Notes: generated from the sequence alone by a model not told the origin. A DNA stretch of 64,000 nt from Hymenobacter perfusus (GCF_003944765.1 NZ_RWIU01000003.1:186001-250000); one strand, 5' to 3'. Positions 27,526 through 34,842 are shown, numbered from the stretch's first letter. Numbers and translations: made by a program.

Positions 27526-27541
27526 CTGCCCTGTACGCGCT

Positions 27542-28276
27542 ATGATACAGCAACACTACGACCGGTACACCACGCAGGACCAGCTGGTTTGGAAGGTATT
27601 GTTTGACCGCCAGACGGCCCTGTTGCACAAGCGTGCCTGCTCGGCCTTCGGTAAAGGTCTGGAGGCCGTAGGCTTCCACCGCAACGCCATTCCCGACTTC
27701 CAGGAAGTAAGCCAGCGCCTGCAGAAGGCCACTGGCTGGCAGCTGGAGCCGGTGCAGGGCATGCTCAACGATGCTGAGTTTTTCGGGTTGCTGGCCCAGC
27801 GCAAGTTCCCGGCCACCGTCTGGATCCGGAGCATGGCGCAGTTCGACTTCATCGAGGAGCCCGACCTGTTCCACGGCGTGTTCGGCCACGTGCCGCTGCT
27901 CATGGACCAGGCCTTCGCTGATTTCCTGCACTTCCTGGGCCAGGTAGCCGCCCAGCACCTCGACGATGCCGTGGCTTTGGCCCGCCTCGAGCGGCTCTAC
28001 GGTTTCACGGTGCAGTTTGGGTTGGTGGAGGAGCACGGTCAGACACGCATGTACGGGGCCGGCCTGCTCTCGTCCTCGGGCGAAATCCATCACTGCATCG
28101 GCGACATCACGCGCCGCTTCCCCTTTGACCTAGCCACCGTGCTGCACACACCCTACAGCGAAGCCCACCTCCAGGACCAATACTTCGTGCTCAACAGCTG
28201 GGAACAGCTCACCGAAAGCGTAGCCGAACTGGCTGCTTTGCTGTCCTCAGGCTGGGAACTGCAGCCGGTGGAGTAG
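27542..28276 (+). CDS. phenylalanine hydroxylase-like paralogue with altered iron site
   Basis: A 244-residue member of the aromatic amino acid hydroxylase family (pterin-dependent, non-heme iron), close in length to bacterial Phe 4-monooxygenases. The two His ligands H111 and H116 in FHGVFGHVP are kept. The carboxylate ligand, Glu in the neighbour's YWFTAEFG, is Gln158 here (YGFTVQFG), the adjacent Trp is Gly, and the Asp after H111 is Gly. The C-terminal GAGLLSSSGEIHH is kept. Such changes make normal hydroxylation doubtful; it may have low activity, a new substrate, or a regulatory role. It has its own promoter, leader and terminator. Confidence 0.8.
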   Translation: MIQQHYDRYTTQDQLVWKVLFDRQTALLHKRACSAFGKGLEAVGFHRNAIPDFQEVSQRLQKATGWQLEPVQGMLNDAEFFGLLAQRKFPATVWIRSMAQFDFIEEPDLFHGVFGHVPLLMDQAFADFLHFLGQVAAQHLDDAVALARLERLYGFTVQFGLVEEHGQTRMYGAGLLSSSGEIHHCIGDITRRFPFDLATVLHTPYSEAHLQDQYFVLNSWEQLTESVAELAALLSSGWELQPVE

Positions 28277-28306
28277 GGGATGGTGAAGTGAATGCGGGTG
28301 GAAAAA

Positions 28307-28340
28307 GGACGTCATTCCTCGCAGGTTCGGAATGACGTCC
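28307..28340 (+). terminator. hairpin ending hydroxylase paralogue 1 transcript
   Basis: A perfect 12-bp stem GGACGTCATTCC / GGAATGACGTCC with a 10-base loop, 30 bases after the stop. Only a CTCT stretch follows, so it is a weak terminator or an IR-E-type remnant. Confidence 0.6.
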
Positions 28341-28371
28341 CTCTATCAATTCATAAATCCAAAAACTCGCT

Positions 28372-28379
28372 TACCTTTG
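28372..28379 (+). promoter_or_regulatory. -7 element (TACCTTTG) of the Tyr leader
   Basis: An exact TAnnTTTG match, 6 bases upstream of the Tyr-leader ATG at 28386. No TTG is present at the standard -33 spacing (TTCA occupies that position). As in the first paralogue, the leader mRNA would start at or within a few bases of the ATG. Confidence 0.65.
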
Positions 28380-28385
28380 CCCCAC

Positions 28386-28475
28386 ATGCTGCTGTTCACG
28401 TCCTGCTATTATTACGCTGCTACCTATTACGCTCCCCTCCGGAGCGGAGCGGCCGCGGCGTACGCGAGGAACTGA
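28386..28475 (+). CDS. tyrosine-rich leader peptide
   Basis: A 29-codon ORF reading MLLFTSCYYYAATYYAP and ending AYARN with stop TGA 28473-28475. Six of 29 residues are Tyr: codons 8-10 (28407-28415), 14-15 (28425-28430) and 26. It lies between a -7 promoter element and a strong terminator upstream of a Phe hydroxylase gene, whose product is tyrosine. A hairpin GCTCC/GGAGC (28431-28445) directly after the Tyr codons overlaps GAGCGGAG (28442-28449), which can pair with 28516-28523 of the terminator. Stalling on scarce Tyr-tRNA would free that arm and allow read-through. Confidence 0.85.
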   Translation: MLLFTSCYYYAATYYAPLRSGAAAAYARN

Positions 28476-28507
28476 AACTAGCACTTCACCCTCCCCAACG
28501 TCTTTTT

Positions 28508-28550
28508 AAGCCTGCTTCCGCTCTCTGCGGAGGCAGGCTTTTTCTTTTTC
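28508..28550 (+). terminator. attenuator terminator before Phe hydroxylase
   Basis: A 14-bp stem with a single G-U pair (arms 28508-28521 and 28527-28540, loop TCTCT) followed by TTTCTTTTT. It lies 20 bases before the ATG at 28570. Confidence 0.85.
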
Positions 28551-28569
28551 CACCATTTCCGTTTTCGTT

Positions 28570-29328
28570 ATGCAGTCTGTTTCTGCCGCCCCCGTTGCTT
28601 CCGATATCCTGCCGCTGCTCAACCAGGTCTATGCCGATTACACCGCTGCCGACCAGCACGTGTGGCAACTGCTGTTCGACCGCCAGATGGCCCTGTTGCC
28701 CGGCCGCGCCGCCGAGGAGTTTCTGGAAGGCGTGCGCCGGGTGGGCTTCACCCGCGACGCCATTCCTGATTTCCGGGAGGTGAACCCGCGCCTGCAGGAG
28801 TTGACCGGCTGGGAGCTGGTGGTAGTGCCCGGCATCGTGGACGACGCCGTGTTCTTCCAACTGCTGGCCGACCGCAAGTTCCCCGCCACCACCTGGCTGC
28901 GCACTCTCGAGCAGCTCGATTACCTCGAAGAGCCCGACATGTTCCACGACGTATTCGGCCACGTGCCGCTGCTGACGGATGCCGGCTTCGCCGATTTTCT
29001 GCAGAAGCTGGGGGCGGCCGCCGTGCACCACGGCCAACGCTGGCCCGGCACCCTGGAGCAGTTCACGCGCCTGTACTGGTTCACGGCCGAGTTCGGCCTG
29101 ATTCATCAGCCCGACGGCCTGCGCATCTACGGGGCCGGGCTGCTGTCCTCACACGGCGAGGTGAAGTTCAGCCTCAGCGACGCGCCAACCCGCCTGCCCT
29201 TCACCCTCGATGGCGTGCTGGATACGCCCTTCGAGAAGGATAAATTCCAAGACCTCTACTTCGTGCTGACCGACATGCAACAGCTCCCCGAAAGCCTGGC
29301 TCAGCTGCAGGCGCGGCTGTTGGAGTAG
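28570..29328 (+). CDS. phhA: phenylalanine 4-monooxygenase
   Basis: This 252-residue cytoplasmic enzyme hydroxylates phenylalanine to tyrosine using tetrahydropterin and Fe(II). The full 2-His-1-carboxylate triad is present: H126 and H131 in MFHDVFGHVP, and E174 in YWFTAEFG. LRIYGAGLLSSHGE and FEKDKFQDLYFVL match the bacterial family C-terminus. The gene follows a Tyr-rich leader and terminator, suggesting it is made when Tyr is scarce and therefore serves Tyr supply. Its tandem paralogue upstream lacks the Glu ligand. A bidirectional terminator follows at 29339. Confidence 0.9.
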   Translation: MQSVSAAPVASDILPLLNQVYADYTAADQHVWQLLFDRQMALLPGRAAEEFLEGVRRVGFTRDAIPDFREVNPRLQELTGWELVVVPGIVDDAVFFQLLADRKFPATTWLRTLEQLDYLEEPDMFHDVFGHVPLLTDAGFADFLQKLGAAAVHHGQRWPGTLEQFTRLYWFTAEFGLIHQPDGLRIYGAGLLSSHGEVKFSLSDAPTRLPFTLDGVLDTPFEKDKFQDLYFVLTDMQQLPESLAQLQARLLE

Positions 29329-29338
29329 GTTTTGAGGG

Positions 29339-29412
29339 ATGGTTTGCTGGACAAAGTAGCCCGTCATTCCGAGCCTGCGAGGAATGACGGGCTACTTTGT
29401 CCAGCAAACCAT
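29339..29412. terminator. bidirectional terminator between phhA and Mpo1-like gene
   Basis: A perfect 32-bp inverted repeat (arms 29339-29370 and 29381-29412) with a 10-base loop between convergent genes. The inner arm CGTCATTCC resembles IR-E. Confidence 0.8.
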
Positions 29413-29909
29413 CAATACCGCCAGCCCAGCCGGCGGTAGATGAAATGGAGCAGCCACAGCGGGCCGATGAGCAGAAACTGCAGGTCCTTGAGGAAGCTGG
29501 GCTTCTTGCCCTCCACCTTGTGGCCCCAGAACTGGCCAATCCAGGCCAGCACAAACACGATGAGGCACACGGCCCAGAGGGGCAGGGCCGCCCCGGCATC
29601 CACCACGCGCAACCCCAGCGCCATTAGTAGCCACACCAGCACCATGCCCACAGCCAGCCGCCCCGAGAGGCGCACATAGTACCCCACCGCCAGCACCATC
29701 ACTACGGTAGCCCAGTTAAGCCACGGGCTGATATTCCGCACCGCCGCAGGCACCGGTACCGACCACAGAAGCCCCAGAATGGCGAACATAATCAGCGGCA
29801 CGCATACCCAGTGCACCAGCTTATTGGTAGGATTCTGGTGGCTTTCGGCGTACTCGTTCAGCAGCCGCTGAACCGGAGAAACGAGGGCGGTAGACATGGC
29901 GCGGAACAT
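29412..29909 (-). CDS. Mpo1-like (DUF962) membrane protein
   Basis: A 165-residue integral membrane protein of the DUF962/YGL010w family; yeast Mpo1 is a 2-hydroxy fatty acid dioxygenase. The conserved motifs YAESHQNPTNKLVHWVCVP near residue 20 and QFWGHKVEGKKPSFLKD near 125 carry the His residues thought to bind iron. Four hydrophobic helices lie between and after them. An alternative start is Met5 at 29897, which gives MSTALVSPVQRLLNEY and may be the true one. No operon partner is evident. Confidence 0.8.
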   Translation of the reverse strand: MFRAMSTALVSPVQRLLNEYAESHQNPTNKLVHWVCVPLIMFAILGLLWSVPVPAAVRNISPWLNWATVVMVLAVGYYVRLSGRLAVGMVLVWLLMALGLRVVDAGAALPLWAVCLIVFVLAWIGQFWGHKVEGKKPSFLKDLQFLLIGPLWLLHFIYRRLGWRY

Positions 29910-29965
29910 TGGTGGGAGCCAATAAGGTAGCAGATTCTCCGCGGTCTGGAAAACCCTGTACGGTT

Positions 29966-30172
29966 GTAGAGACGCGACACTTCGCGTCTCGGCGCGTGCT
30001 GACGTTGTTCAGGTCTGCATGTCGTTTGGGCAATACATGCCAGCGCGTACTGGCGCGGTTCCGGTGGCGCGGTTCCGGTGGCGCGGTTCCGGTGGCGCGG
30101 TTCCGGTGGCGCGGTTCCGGTGGCGCGGTTCCGGTTGTTCTGACCGGGAGACGCGAAGTGTCGCGTCTCTAC
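29966..30172. repeat. inverted repeat IR-A, copy 5, enlarged by a tandem array
   Basis: The ends GTAGAGACGCGACACTTCGC and their exact complement are 207 bases apart instead of the usual 99. The centre is taken up by six 14-bp tandem units (30052-30135). Confidence 0.8.
30052..30135. repeat. six perfect 14-bp tandem repeats
   Basis: The unit GGCGCGGTTCCGGT is repeated six times without a mismatch. There are no spacers, so it is a minisatellite and not a CRISPR array. Confidence 0.92.
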
Positions 30173-30234
30173 AGACCGCCCCACAAAAAAGAGGCAGCCC
30201 ATTTGGGCTGCCTCTTTTTTGTGGGGCGGTCTGT
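30171..30234. terminator. perfect inverted-repeat terminator
   Basis: A 30-bp perfect stem (arms 30171-30200 and 30205-30234, loop ATTT) with A6 and T6 tracts in the arms, in front of repeat IR-J and downstream of the dienelactone hydrolase. Confidence 0.8.
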
Positions 30235-30314
30235 AGCGCGAACTATGTAGTTCGCGCCCCGGAACGACACGGATTCTAACGGCGCGGGGTTGCGAACTAC
30301 ACAGTTCGCGCTAC
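30233..30314. repeat. inverted repeat IR-J
   Basis: GTAGCGCGAACTATGTAGTT at the left and its near-complement ending AGTTCGCGCTAC at the right, about 82 bases overall. One copy is seen in the window. Confidence 0.7.
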
Positions 30315-30335
30315 TGCGGCCGGTACTGCAGAAAG

Positions 30336-31199
30336 CTATTTTACTTTCAGGTTCTTCTTCAGGTAGGCAACCGAGGCGGCGTGGGCGTCAGCGGCGAAGT
30401 CCTTGCTGTACTTGGGGTTGGAGGGGTTGGCGAAGGCGTGGTCGGCGTCGTAGGTTTTCACCGTGAGGCCTTTTTTAGCGGTGGCCATGTCCTTGCGGAA
30501 CTGGTCTACTACCTCCTGGTTGATCCACTTATCCTGCTTGGCGAAAACGAACAGCACGTCGGTGTTCAGCGTCTTGAGCTTGGCTACGTCCTTCTCGGGC
30601 ATGCCGTAGTAAGCCACGCAGGCTTTGGCTTTGGGGCCGGCCAGCAGGGCCGTCTGGATGCTCCAGCCGCCACCGAAGCACCAGCCGATGCTGCTGATCT
30701 GGGCTTTGGGGCCAGCGTAGGTGAGGGCGCCGTTGATGATGGCCTGGGCGCGCTCGGTTTTCACGCCCTGCATCAGCTTGCCGGCCATGTCGGCGTCGGT
30801 GGCTACCTGGCCGTCGTAGAGGTCGAGGGCAATGACGTTGACGCCGGGCAGCTCCTCGGCGAAGCGGCCGGCTTCCTGCTTGATGTAGTCGTTGAGGCCC
30901 CACCACTCGTGAATCACGAAGAGGTACTTGTCCGACTTGGTCTTGCTCTTGATTTCGAAGGCTTTGCCCATCTGGCCGTCGGCCGTCTTGAACTCAATCA
31001 TGCCGCCTTCGCCGGCGTAGGTGAAGGGCAGCGGGGCATCGTGGCCGCCCGAGAAATCCTCGTTGGAGGCTAGCATGGCGAATACTTCGGTAGCAGCCTG
31101 GCCGGCGGCGGGCTTGGTGCAGCAGCTCATCGTCGATTGGGCCGAGGCCACCGATACCACGCTCAGCAGCGCGGCGCAAAGGGTCCAGAATCTTTTCAT
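30336..31199 (-). CDS. exported dienelactone hydrolase family protein
   Basis: A 287-residue alpha/beta hydrolase with a signal peptide (about 1-20), then the Cys-rich start STMSCC. The nucleophile is Cys174 in IGWCFGGG, as in true dienelactone hydrolases, and the catalytic His lies in KTYDADHAFANP; VIHEWWGLND is the conserved family motif. The enzyme would act in the periplasm on an unknown ester or lactone. It follows a terminator at the end of the UbiB-like gene, so it is probably transcribed separately. Confidence 0.88.
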   Translation of the reverse strand: MKRFWTLCAALLSVVSVASAQSTMSCCTKPAAGQAATEVFAMLASNEDFSGGHDAPLPFTYAGEGGMIEFKTADGQMGKAFEIKSKTKSDKYLFVIHEWWGLNDYIKQEAGRFAEELPGVNVIALDLYDGQVATDADMAGKLMQGVKTERAQAIINGALTYAGPKAQISSIGWCFGGGWSIQTALLAGPKAKACVAYYGMPEKDVAKLKTLNTDVLFVFAKQDKWINQEVVDQFRKDMATAKKGLTVKTYDADHAFANPSNPKYSKDFAADAHAASVAYLKKNLKVK

Positions 31200-31228
31200 G
31201 GAAAAAGGGGAGGTGAAGATGAGGAGAG

Positions 31229-31282
31229 AAAAAAAAACATCCTGGAGCTATTCGTGTAAGTACACGAGTTGCTCCGGGATGC
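31229..31282 (-). terminator. terminator of the UbiB-like gene (minus strand)
   Basis: On the minus strand, GCATCCCGGAGC pairs with GCTCCAGGATG around an inner CGTGTA/TACACG stem, and a T8 tract follows. It lies between the UbiB-like stop and the dienelactone hydrolase start. Confidence 0.75.
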
Positions 31283-31321
31283 TTAAACTATGGTTTGCCG
31301 GTTTAGTTTGGAAACCCTCAA

Positions 31322-32638
31322 TTATTCGGCAGGATTGGTGCGGATGGAGGCGCGTAGCTCGGTGAGCAGGGCGTAGAGGCCCACGTAGGTGCGGTTGAGG
31401 TAGATGAAGTGCTCGGAGCCGCGGGGCTCGCGCTGCTGGCGCAGCTCGGGCTGCTGCATCAGGTCGTCGCCGAGGGCGTAGAGGCTCTGCATGTAGGCCG
31501 GGTCGCCGAAATCAAAGGTGGGCTGGCGGAAGGGGCGGCCCACCAGCTCCAGCGAGGCGCGCATGGTATCCACGTAGAACGCGCGGCGGGCGGCCGGGTC
31601 GTCAGCACGGAGCACGCCGCCTTCTTCCAGTAGGGCCGCCAGGCGGGCGGGGTCGGCGAGGGTTTCGGGCGTGAGCAGGGCCGTGAACAGGCGATGCACA
31701 TCGGCCGGAATTTCCTTTACGCAGCCAAAATCCAGCACGCCCACGGTGCCGCCGTCTGTATCCGTGAGCAGGAAGTTGCCGGGATGCGGGTCGGCGTGCA
31801 CCTGGCGCAGCTCGTTCAGCTGGAACATGTAGAAGTCCCAGAGGGCCTGGCCGAGCTGGTTGCGCACTTCCTGGCTGGGGTTGGTGGCCAAAAACTCCTT
31901 CATGTGGCGGCCAGGCAGCCAGTCCATGGTCAGGATGCGGGCGGCCGATAGCTCGGAGTAGTATTGGGCGAACTGTAAATGCGCCAGACCGGCCGAGGCG
32001 GCGGCAATCTGCTGACCGCGGCGCAGCTCCAGGGCGTAGTCGGTTTCTTCGAGCAGGCGGGTTTCCACTTCCTGCATGTAGGGGCGCACGGTGGCTTCAT
32101 CGAGGCCCAGCACGCGCAGGGCAATGGGTTTCACCAGCCGGATATCGGAGCGGATGCTGTCGGCCACGCCGGGGTACTGCACCTTCACGGCCAGCTCCCG
32201 GCCGTCTTTGCGCGCTGCGTGCACCTGCCCGATGCTGGCCGCCTGCCGGGCCTCGATATCAAACTCGTCAAACACCTCAAACGGCGACTTGCCGAACGCC
32301 TCCCGAAACGTTTTCACCACCAGCGGGCCCGAGAGGGGCGGGGTCTGGTACTGGGCCTGAGCAAACTGGTCGGCGTAGGCGGTGGGCAGCAGGTTCTTTT
32401 CCATGGCCAGCATCTGGGCCACTTTCAGCACCGAGCCTTTCATTTCGCTGAGCGTGCCGTACAGCTCGGCCGCATTGGCCGCGTGCAGGTCCTCGGTGGG
32501 GCTATCGGCGCCCACGGCCCGCTTGGCGTAGTGCTTTACGTAGTTGGCTCCCACGTTGAGGCCGGTTTTGGCGAAGCGCGCTGCCCGAGCCACTTTGGTG
32601 GTGGGCAGGGAAGTAAGCGACTTGGGGGTATCGTCCAT
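31322..32638 (-). CDS. UbiB/ABC1 (AarF) family atypical kinase
   Basis: A 438-residue ABC1/UbiB-like kinase; family members support quinone or lipid metabolism. The ATG at 32638 is chosen because the longer frame starts inside an IR-B repeat. The signature KxGQ is KVAQ here (VLKVAQML), a Gly-to-Ala change. The Ala-rich loop QAASIGQVHAA, the Lys in AVKVQYPG, HADPHPGNF and the DFG motif in VLDFGCV are present, so ATP binding is likely kept. It lies downstream of a TetR regulator and photolyase on the same strand, and the cluster may be co-regulated. Confidence 0.85.
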   Translation of the reverse strand: MDDTPKSLTSLPTTKVARAARFAKTGLNVGANYVKHYAKRAVGADSPTEDLHAANAAELYGTLSEMKGSVLKVAQMLAMEKNLLPTAYADQFAQAQYQTPPLSGPLVVKTFREAFGKSPFEVFDEFDIEARQAASIGQVHAARKDGRELAVKVQYPGVADSIRSDIRLVKPIALRVLGLDEATVRPYMQEVETRLLEETDYALELRRGQQIAAASAGLAHLQFAQYYSELSAARILTMDWLPGRHMKEFLATNPSQEVRNQLGQALWDFYMFQLNELRQVHADPHPGNFLLTDTDGGTVGVLDFGCVKEIPADVHRLFTALLTPETLADPARLAALLEEGGVLRADDPAARRAFYVDTMRASLELVGRPFRQPTFDFGDPAYMQSLYALGDDLMQQPELRQQREPRGSEHFIYLNRTYVGLYALLTELRASIRTNPAE

Positions 32639-32663
32639 GAGAATGTAGTATAAACCAAAAACG

Positions 32664-32754
32664 GTCATGCTGAGCTTGCCGAAGCATCTCTACCGCACTG
32701 TTGCCTTACTACAACAACGAAGCGGCAGAGATGCTTCGGCAAGCTCAGCATGAC
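32664..32754. repeat. inverted repeat IR-B, copy 3
   Basis: GTCATGCTGAGCTTGCCGAA, CATCTCTACCGC and their complements flank a short AT-rich loop. It lies between the TetR stop and the UbiB-like start. Confidence 0.8.
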
Positions 32755-32776
32755 CGTCTGATACAACTGAAAAGCC

Positions 32777-33445
32777 TTACCGGCGCACTAAGAACCGCAC
32801 GAAATCGGCGGCGGAATCTAGGGTGTTGCGGCCTACCAGGTCGAAGCTCAGGGTCACGGCCTTTTCGATGGCGGCGTCGGTGCGCTCGAAGTTTACGGTG
32901 TCGTCTTTGGCGAAGAAGCCGAGCACGAACAGCTGCTGCTGCCAGAAGAAGCGCGGGTAGCCGTGCTGTACCAGCTGGCGGCTGGCTACTTCTTCGGTGC
33001 GACGGCCTTCGCGCAGCAAATCTTCCACGAAGGCCTCAAAATCCTGCCGGAAATCGTCCAACACGCGGGGCGTGATGCCGGGCATTTTGGAGAGCGAGCG
33101 GCGAAGGCTTTGCAGGGCGTAGCTGCGGTTGTGCTTGAGAATCTCGATGAGCGTGTAGTAGAAGCCCAGCAGCTTTTCGCGGGCGCCGTATTGCTCCCAC
33201 ACCGGCTCGCGGGCGGCCGTGGCGCGGGCCTCGCGGCCAAAGTCGGCCCAGATTTCCCGGTCAATGGCGTCAAAATTGGCATAGCTGGCGTAGAATTCCT
33301 GCTCGGGCAAACCCAGCTTCTGGGTCAGCTTGAACACCGAAATCGGCGGCTTGCCTTTGCGCAGCACGTAGTCGAGGTAGGCTTGCTTGATCCGTTCTTT
33401 GGGCGAGAAAGTGGCTTCGGGAGCGGGCGTGGGTTGCTGTTTCAT
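32777..33445 (-). CDS. TetR-like transcriptional regulator
   Basis: A 222-residue protein with an N-terminal helix-turn-helix of TetR type: FSPKERIKQAYLDYVLRKG, then ISVFKLTQKLGLPEQEFYAS, where the usual YxxF core is FYASYANFDAI. The C-terminal 150 residues are helical with WEQYGAREKLLGFYYTLIE, as in the Bacteroidota TetR C-terminal family often encoded beside UbiB-like kinases. It is co-oriented with the photolyase (58-base gap) and the UbiB-like gene. The ligand is unknown. Confidence 0.8.
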   Translation of the reverse strand: MKQQPTPAPEATFSPKERIKQAYLDYVLRKGKPPISVFKLTQKLGLPEQEFYASYANFDAIDREIWADFGREARATAAREPVWEQYGAREKLLGFYYTLIEILKHNRSYALQSLRRSLSKMPGITPRVLDDFRQDFEAFVEDLLREGRRTEEVASRQLVQHGYPRFFWQQQLFVLGFFAKDDTVNFERTDAAIEKAVTLSFDLVGRNTLDSAADFVRFLVRR

Positions 33446-33502
33446 AGTAGCAGGATAACCGCGTCAGCGGCTGAAAGTTGTGAGAAACCGGGCCGGATTT
33501 GG

Positions 33503-34810
33503 CTAGGCGTGCAGGTCGCGGGAGGCGCGGTAGGCGGCCAGGGCCCGGTCGCGGGTGGCGGGGTGCTCCACCAGGGGCTTGGGGTAGCGCGGCGTGCCGA
33601 ACTCGGGCACCCACTGCTTTACGTAAGCGTGCTGCTTATCGAACTTGGCCAGCTGCGAATCGGGGCTGAAAATACGGAACCAAGGTTGCGAATCGGCGCC
33701 GGTGCCGGCCACCCACTGCCAGTTGCCCACGTTGGAGGCCATTTCGTAGTCGAGCAGCTTCTCGGCGAAGTAGGCCTCGCCCCATTTCCAGTCGATGAGC
33801 AGGTTTTTGATCAGGAAGCTGGCCGTGGCCATCCGCACGCGGTTGTGCATGAAGCCGGTGGCGTTGAGCTGGCGCATGCCCGCATCAATAAGCGGGTAGC
33901 CGGTGCGACCCTCGCACCAGGCCCGGAACTCGTCCTCGTTGTTGCGCCACTGGATGTCGCGAAGCTTGGGGTCGTAGCTTTCGTGGGCGGTGTGGGGGAA
34001 GTGCCAGATCAGCTGCATGAAGAAGTCGCGCCAGATCAGCTCACTCAGCCAGATTTCGGCCTTGGCCTCCAACGCCCGCTGCACCAGGTGACGGATGCTC
34101 ACGGTGCCGAAGCGCAGGTGCAAACCCATTCGACTGGTCGAGTCGCGGGCGGGCAGGTCGCGAGTGTCGGCGTACTGCTCCAGGGTGCGGGAAGCCAGTC
34201 GCCGGCCCGGAATGTGCTCGGGGCTGCGCTCAAAGCCCATATCGGAGAGGGTAGGGCGGGCGCCGGCCGGCACGTGGGCCAGCTTATCTAGGTGGTCGGC
34301 GGAAGGGTGAGGGCGGTAGTCGTCCTCGGTGAGGCGGGCCAGCCAGGCGCGCTTGTAGGGGCCGTAAATCTTGTAGGGCTGGCCGGTTTTGGTCTGCACC
34401 TCGTCCTTCTCGAAGACAACCTGATCCTTATAGGTGCGCAGCGGAATCTGGTGTTTGGCCAGTAGTTCCGTAACGGCCGCGTCGCGGGTGGCGGCGTAGG
34501 GCTCGTAGTCGTGGTTGGTGTGCACGGCGGCTACGTCCAGCTCCTTCAGCAGGTCGGCAAACATCTTTTCCGGCTTGCCGTAGCGCACTAGCATGGTGCC
34601 ACCTGCTTCTTTAGCCTCGGCCACGAGCCGCTGCACTTCATCGAAGATGAACATGACGCGGGCATCCTGGCGGTTTTCCAGCTTGTCGAGAATTTCGGGG
34701 TCGAAGATGAACAGCGGCACCACCGGCTGGTCGCCCTGCAAAGCGGCGGCCAGCCCGGCATTATCCTGAAAACGCAAGTCGCGCCGGTGCCAGAACAGGG
34801 ATACTTTCAT
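33503..34810 (-). CDS. phr: deoxyribodipyrimidine photolyase / cryptochrome
   Basis: A 435-residue flavoprotein that repairs UV-made cyclobutane pyrimidine dimers with light. The N-terminal photolyase domain (VSLFWHRRDLRFQDNAGLA) would bind an antenna pigment. The FAD-binding domain shows LIWRDFFMQL, GYPLIDAGMRQLNATGFMHN and ASNVGNWQWVAGTGADSQPW. The motifs fit class I photolyase or its close cryptochrome relatives rather than class II. The gene is co-oriented with TetR and UbiB-like genes downstream and an SDR gene upstream. Confidence 0.92.
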   Translation of the reverse strand: MKVSLFWHRRDLRFQDNAGLAAALQGDQPVVPLFIFDPEILDKLENRQDARVMFIFDEVQRLVAEAKEAGGTMLVRYGKPEKMFADLLKELDVAAVHTNHDYEPYAATRDAAVTELLAKHQIPLRTYKDQVVFEKDEVQTKTGQPYKIYGPYKRAWLARLTEDDYRPHPSADHLDKLAHVPAGARPTLSDMGFERSPEHIPGRRLASRTLEQYADTRDLPARDSTSRMGLHLRFGTVSIRHLVQRALEAKAEIWLSELIWRDFFMQLIWHFPHTAHESYDPKLRDIQWRNNEDEFRAWCEGRTGYPLIDAGMRQLNATGFMHNRVRMATASFLIKNLLIDWKWGEAYFAEKLLDYEMASNVGNWQWVAGTGADSQPWFRIFSPDSQLAKFDKQHAYVKQWVPEFGTPRYPKPLVEHPATRDRALAAYRASRDLHA

Positions 34811-34842
34811 AGGAGAGAAGTGAGAGAGAATGAAACCAGCTT

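Noticed and set aside
30052..30135. Tandem repeats as a CRISPR array
   Set aside because: The 14-bp units are contiguous with no spacers, and there are no cas genes nearby.
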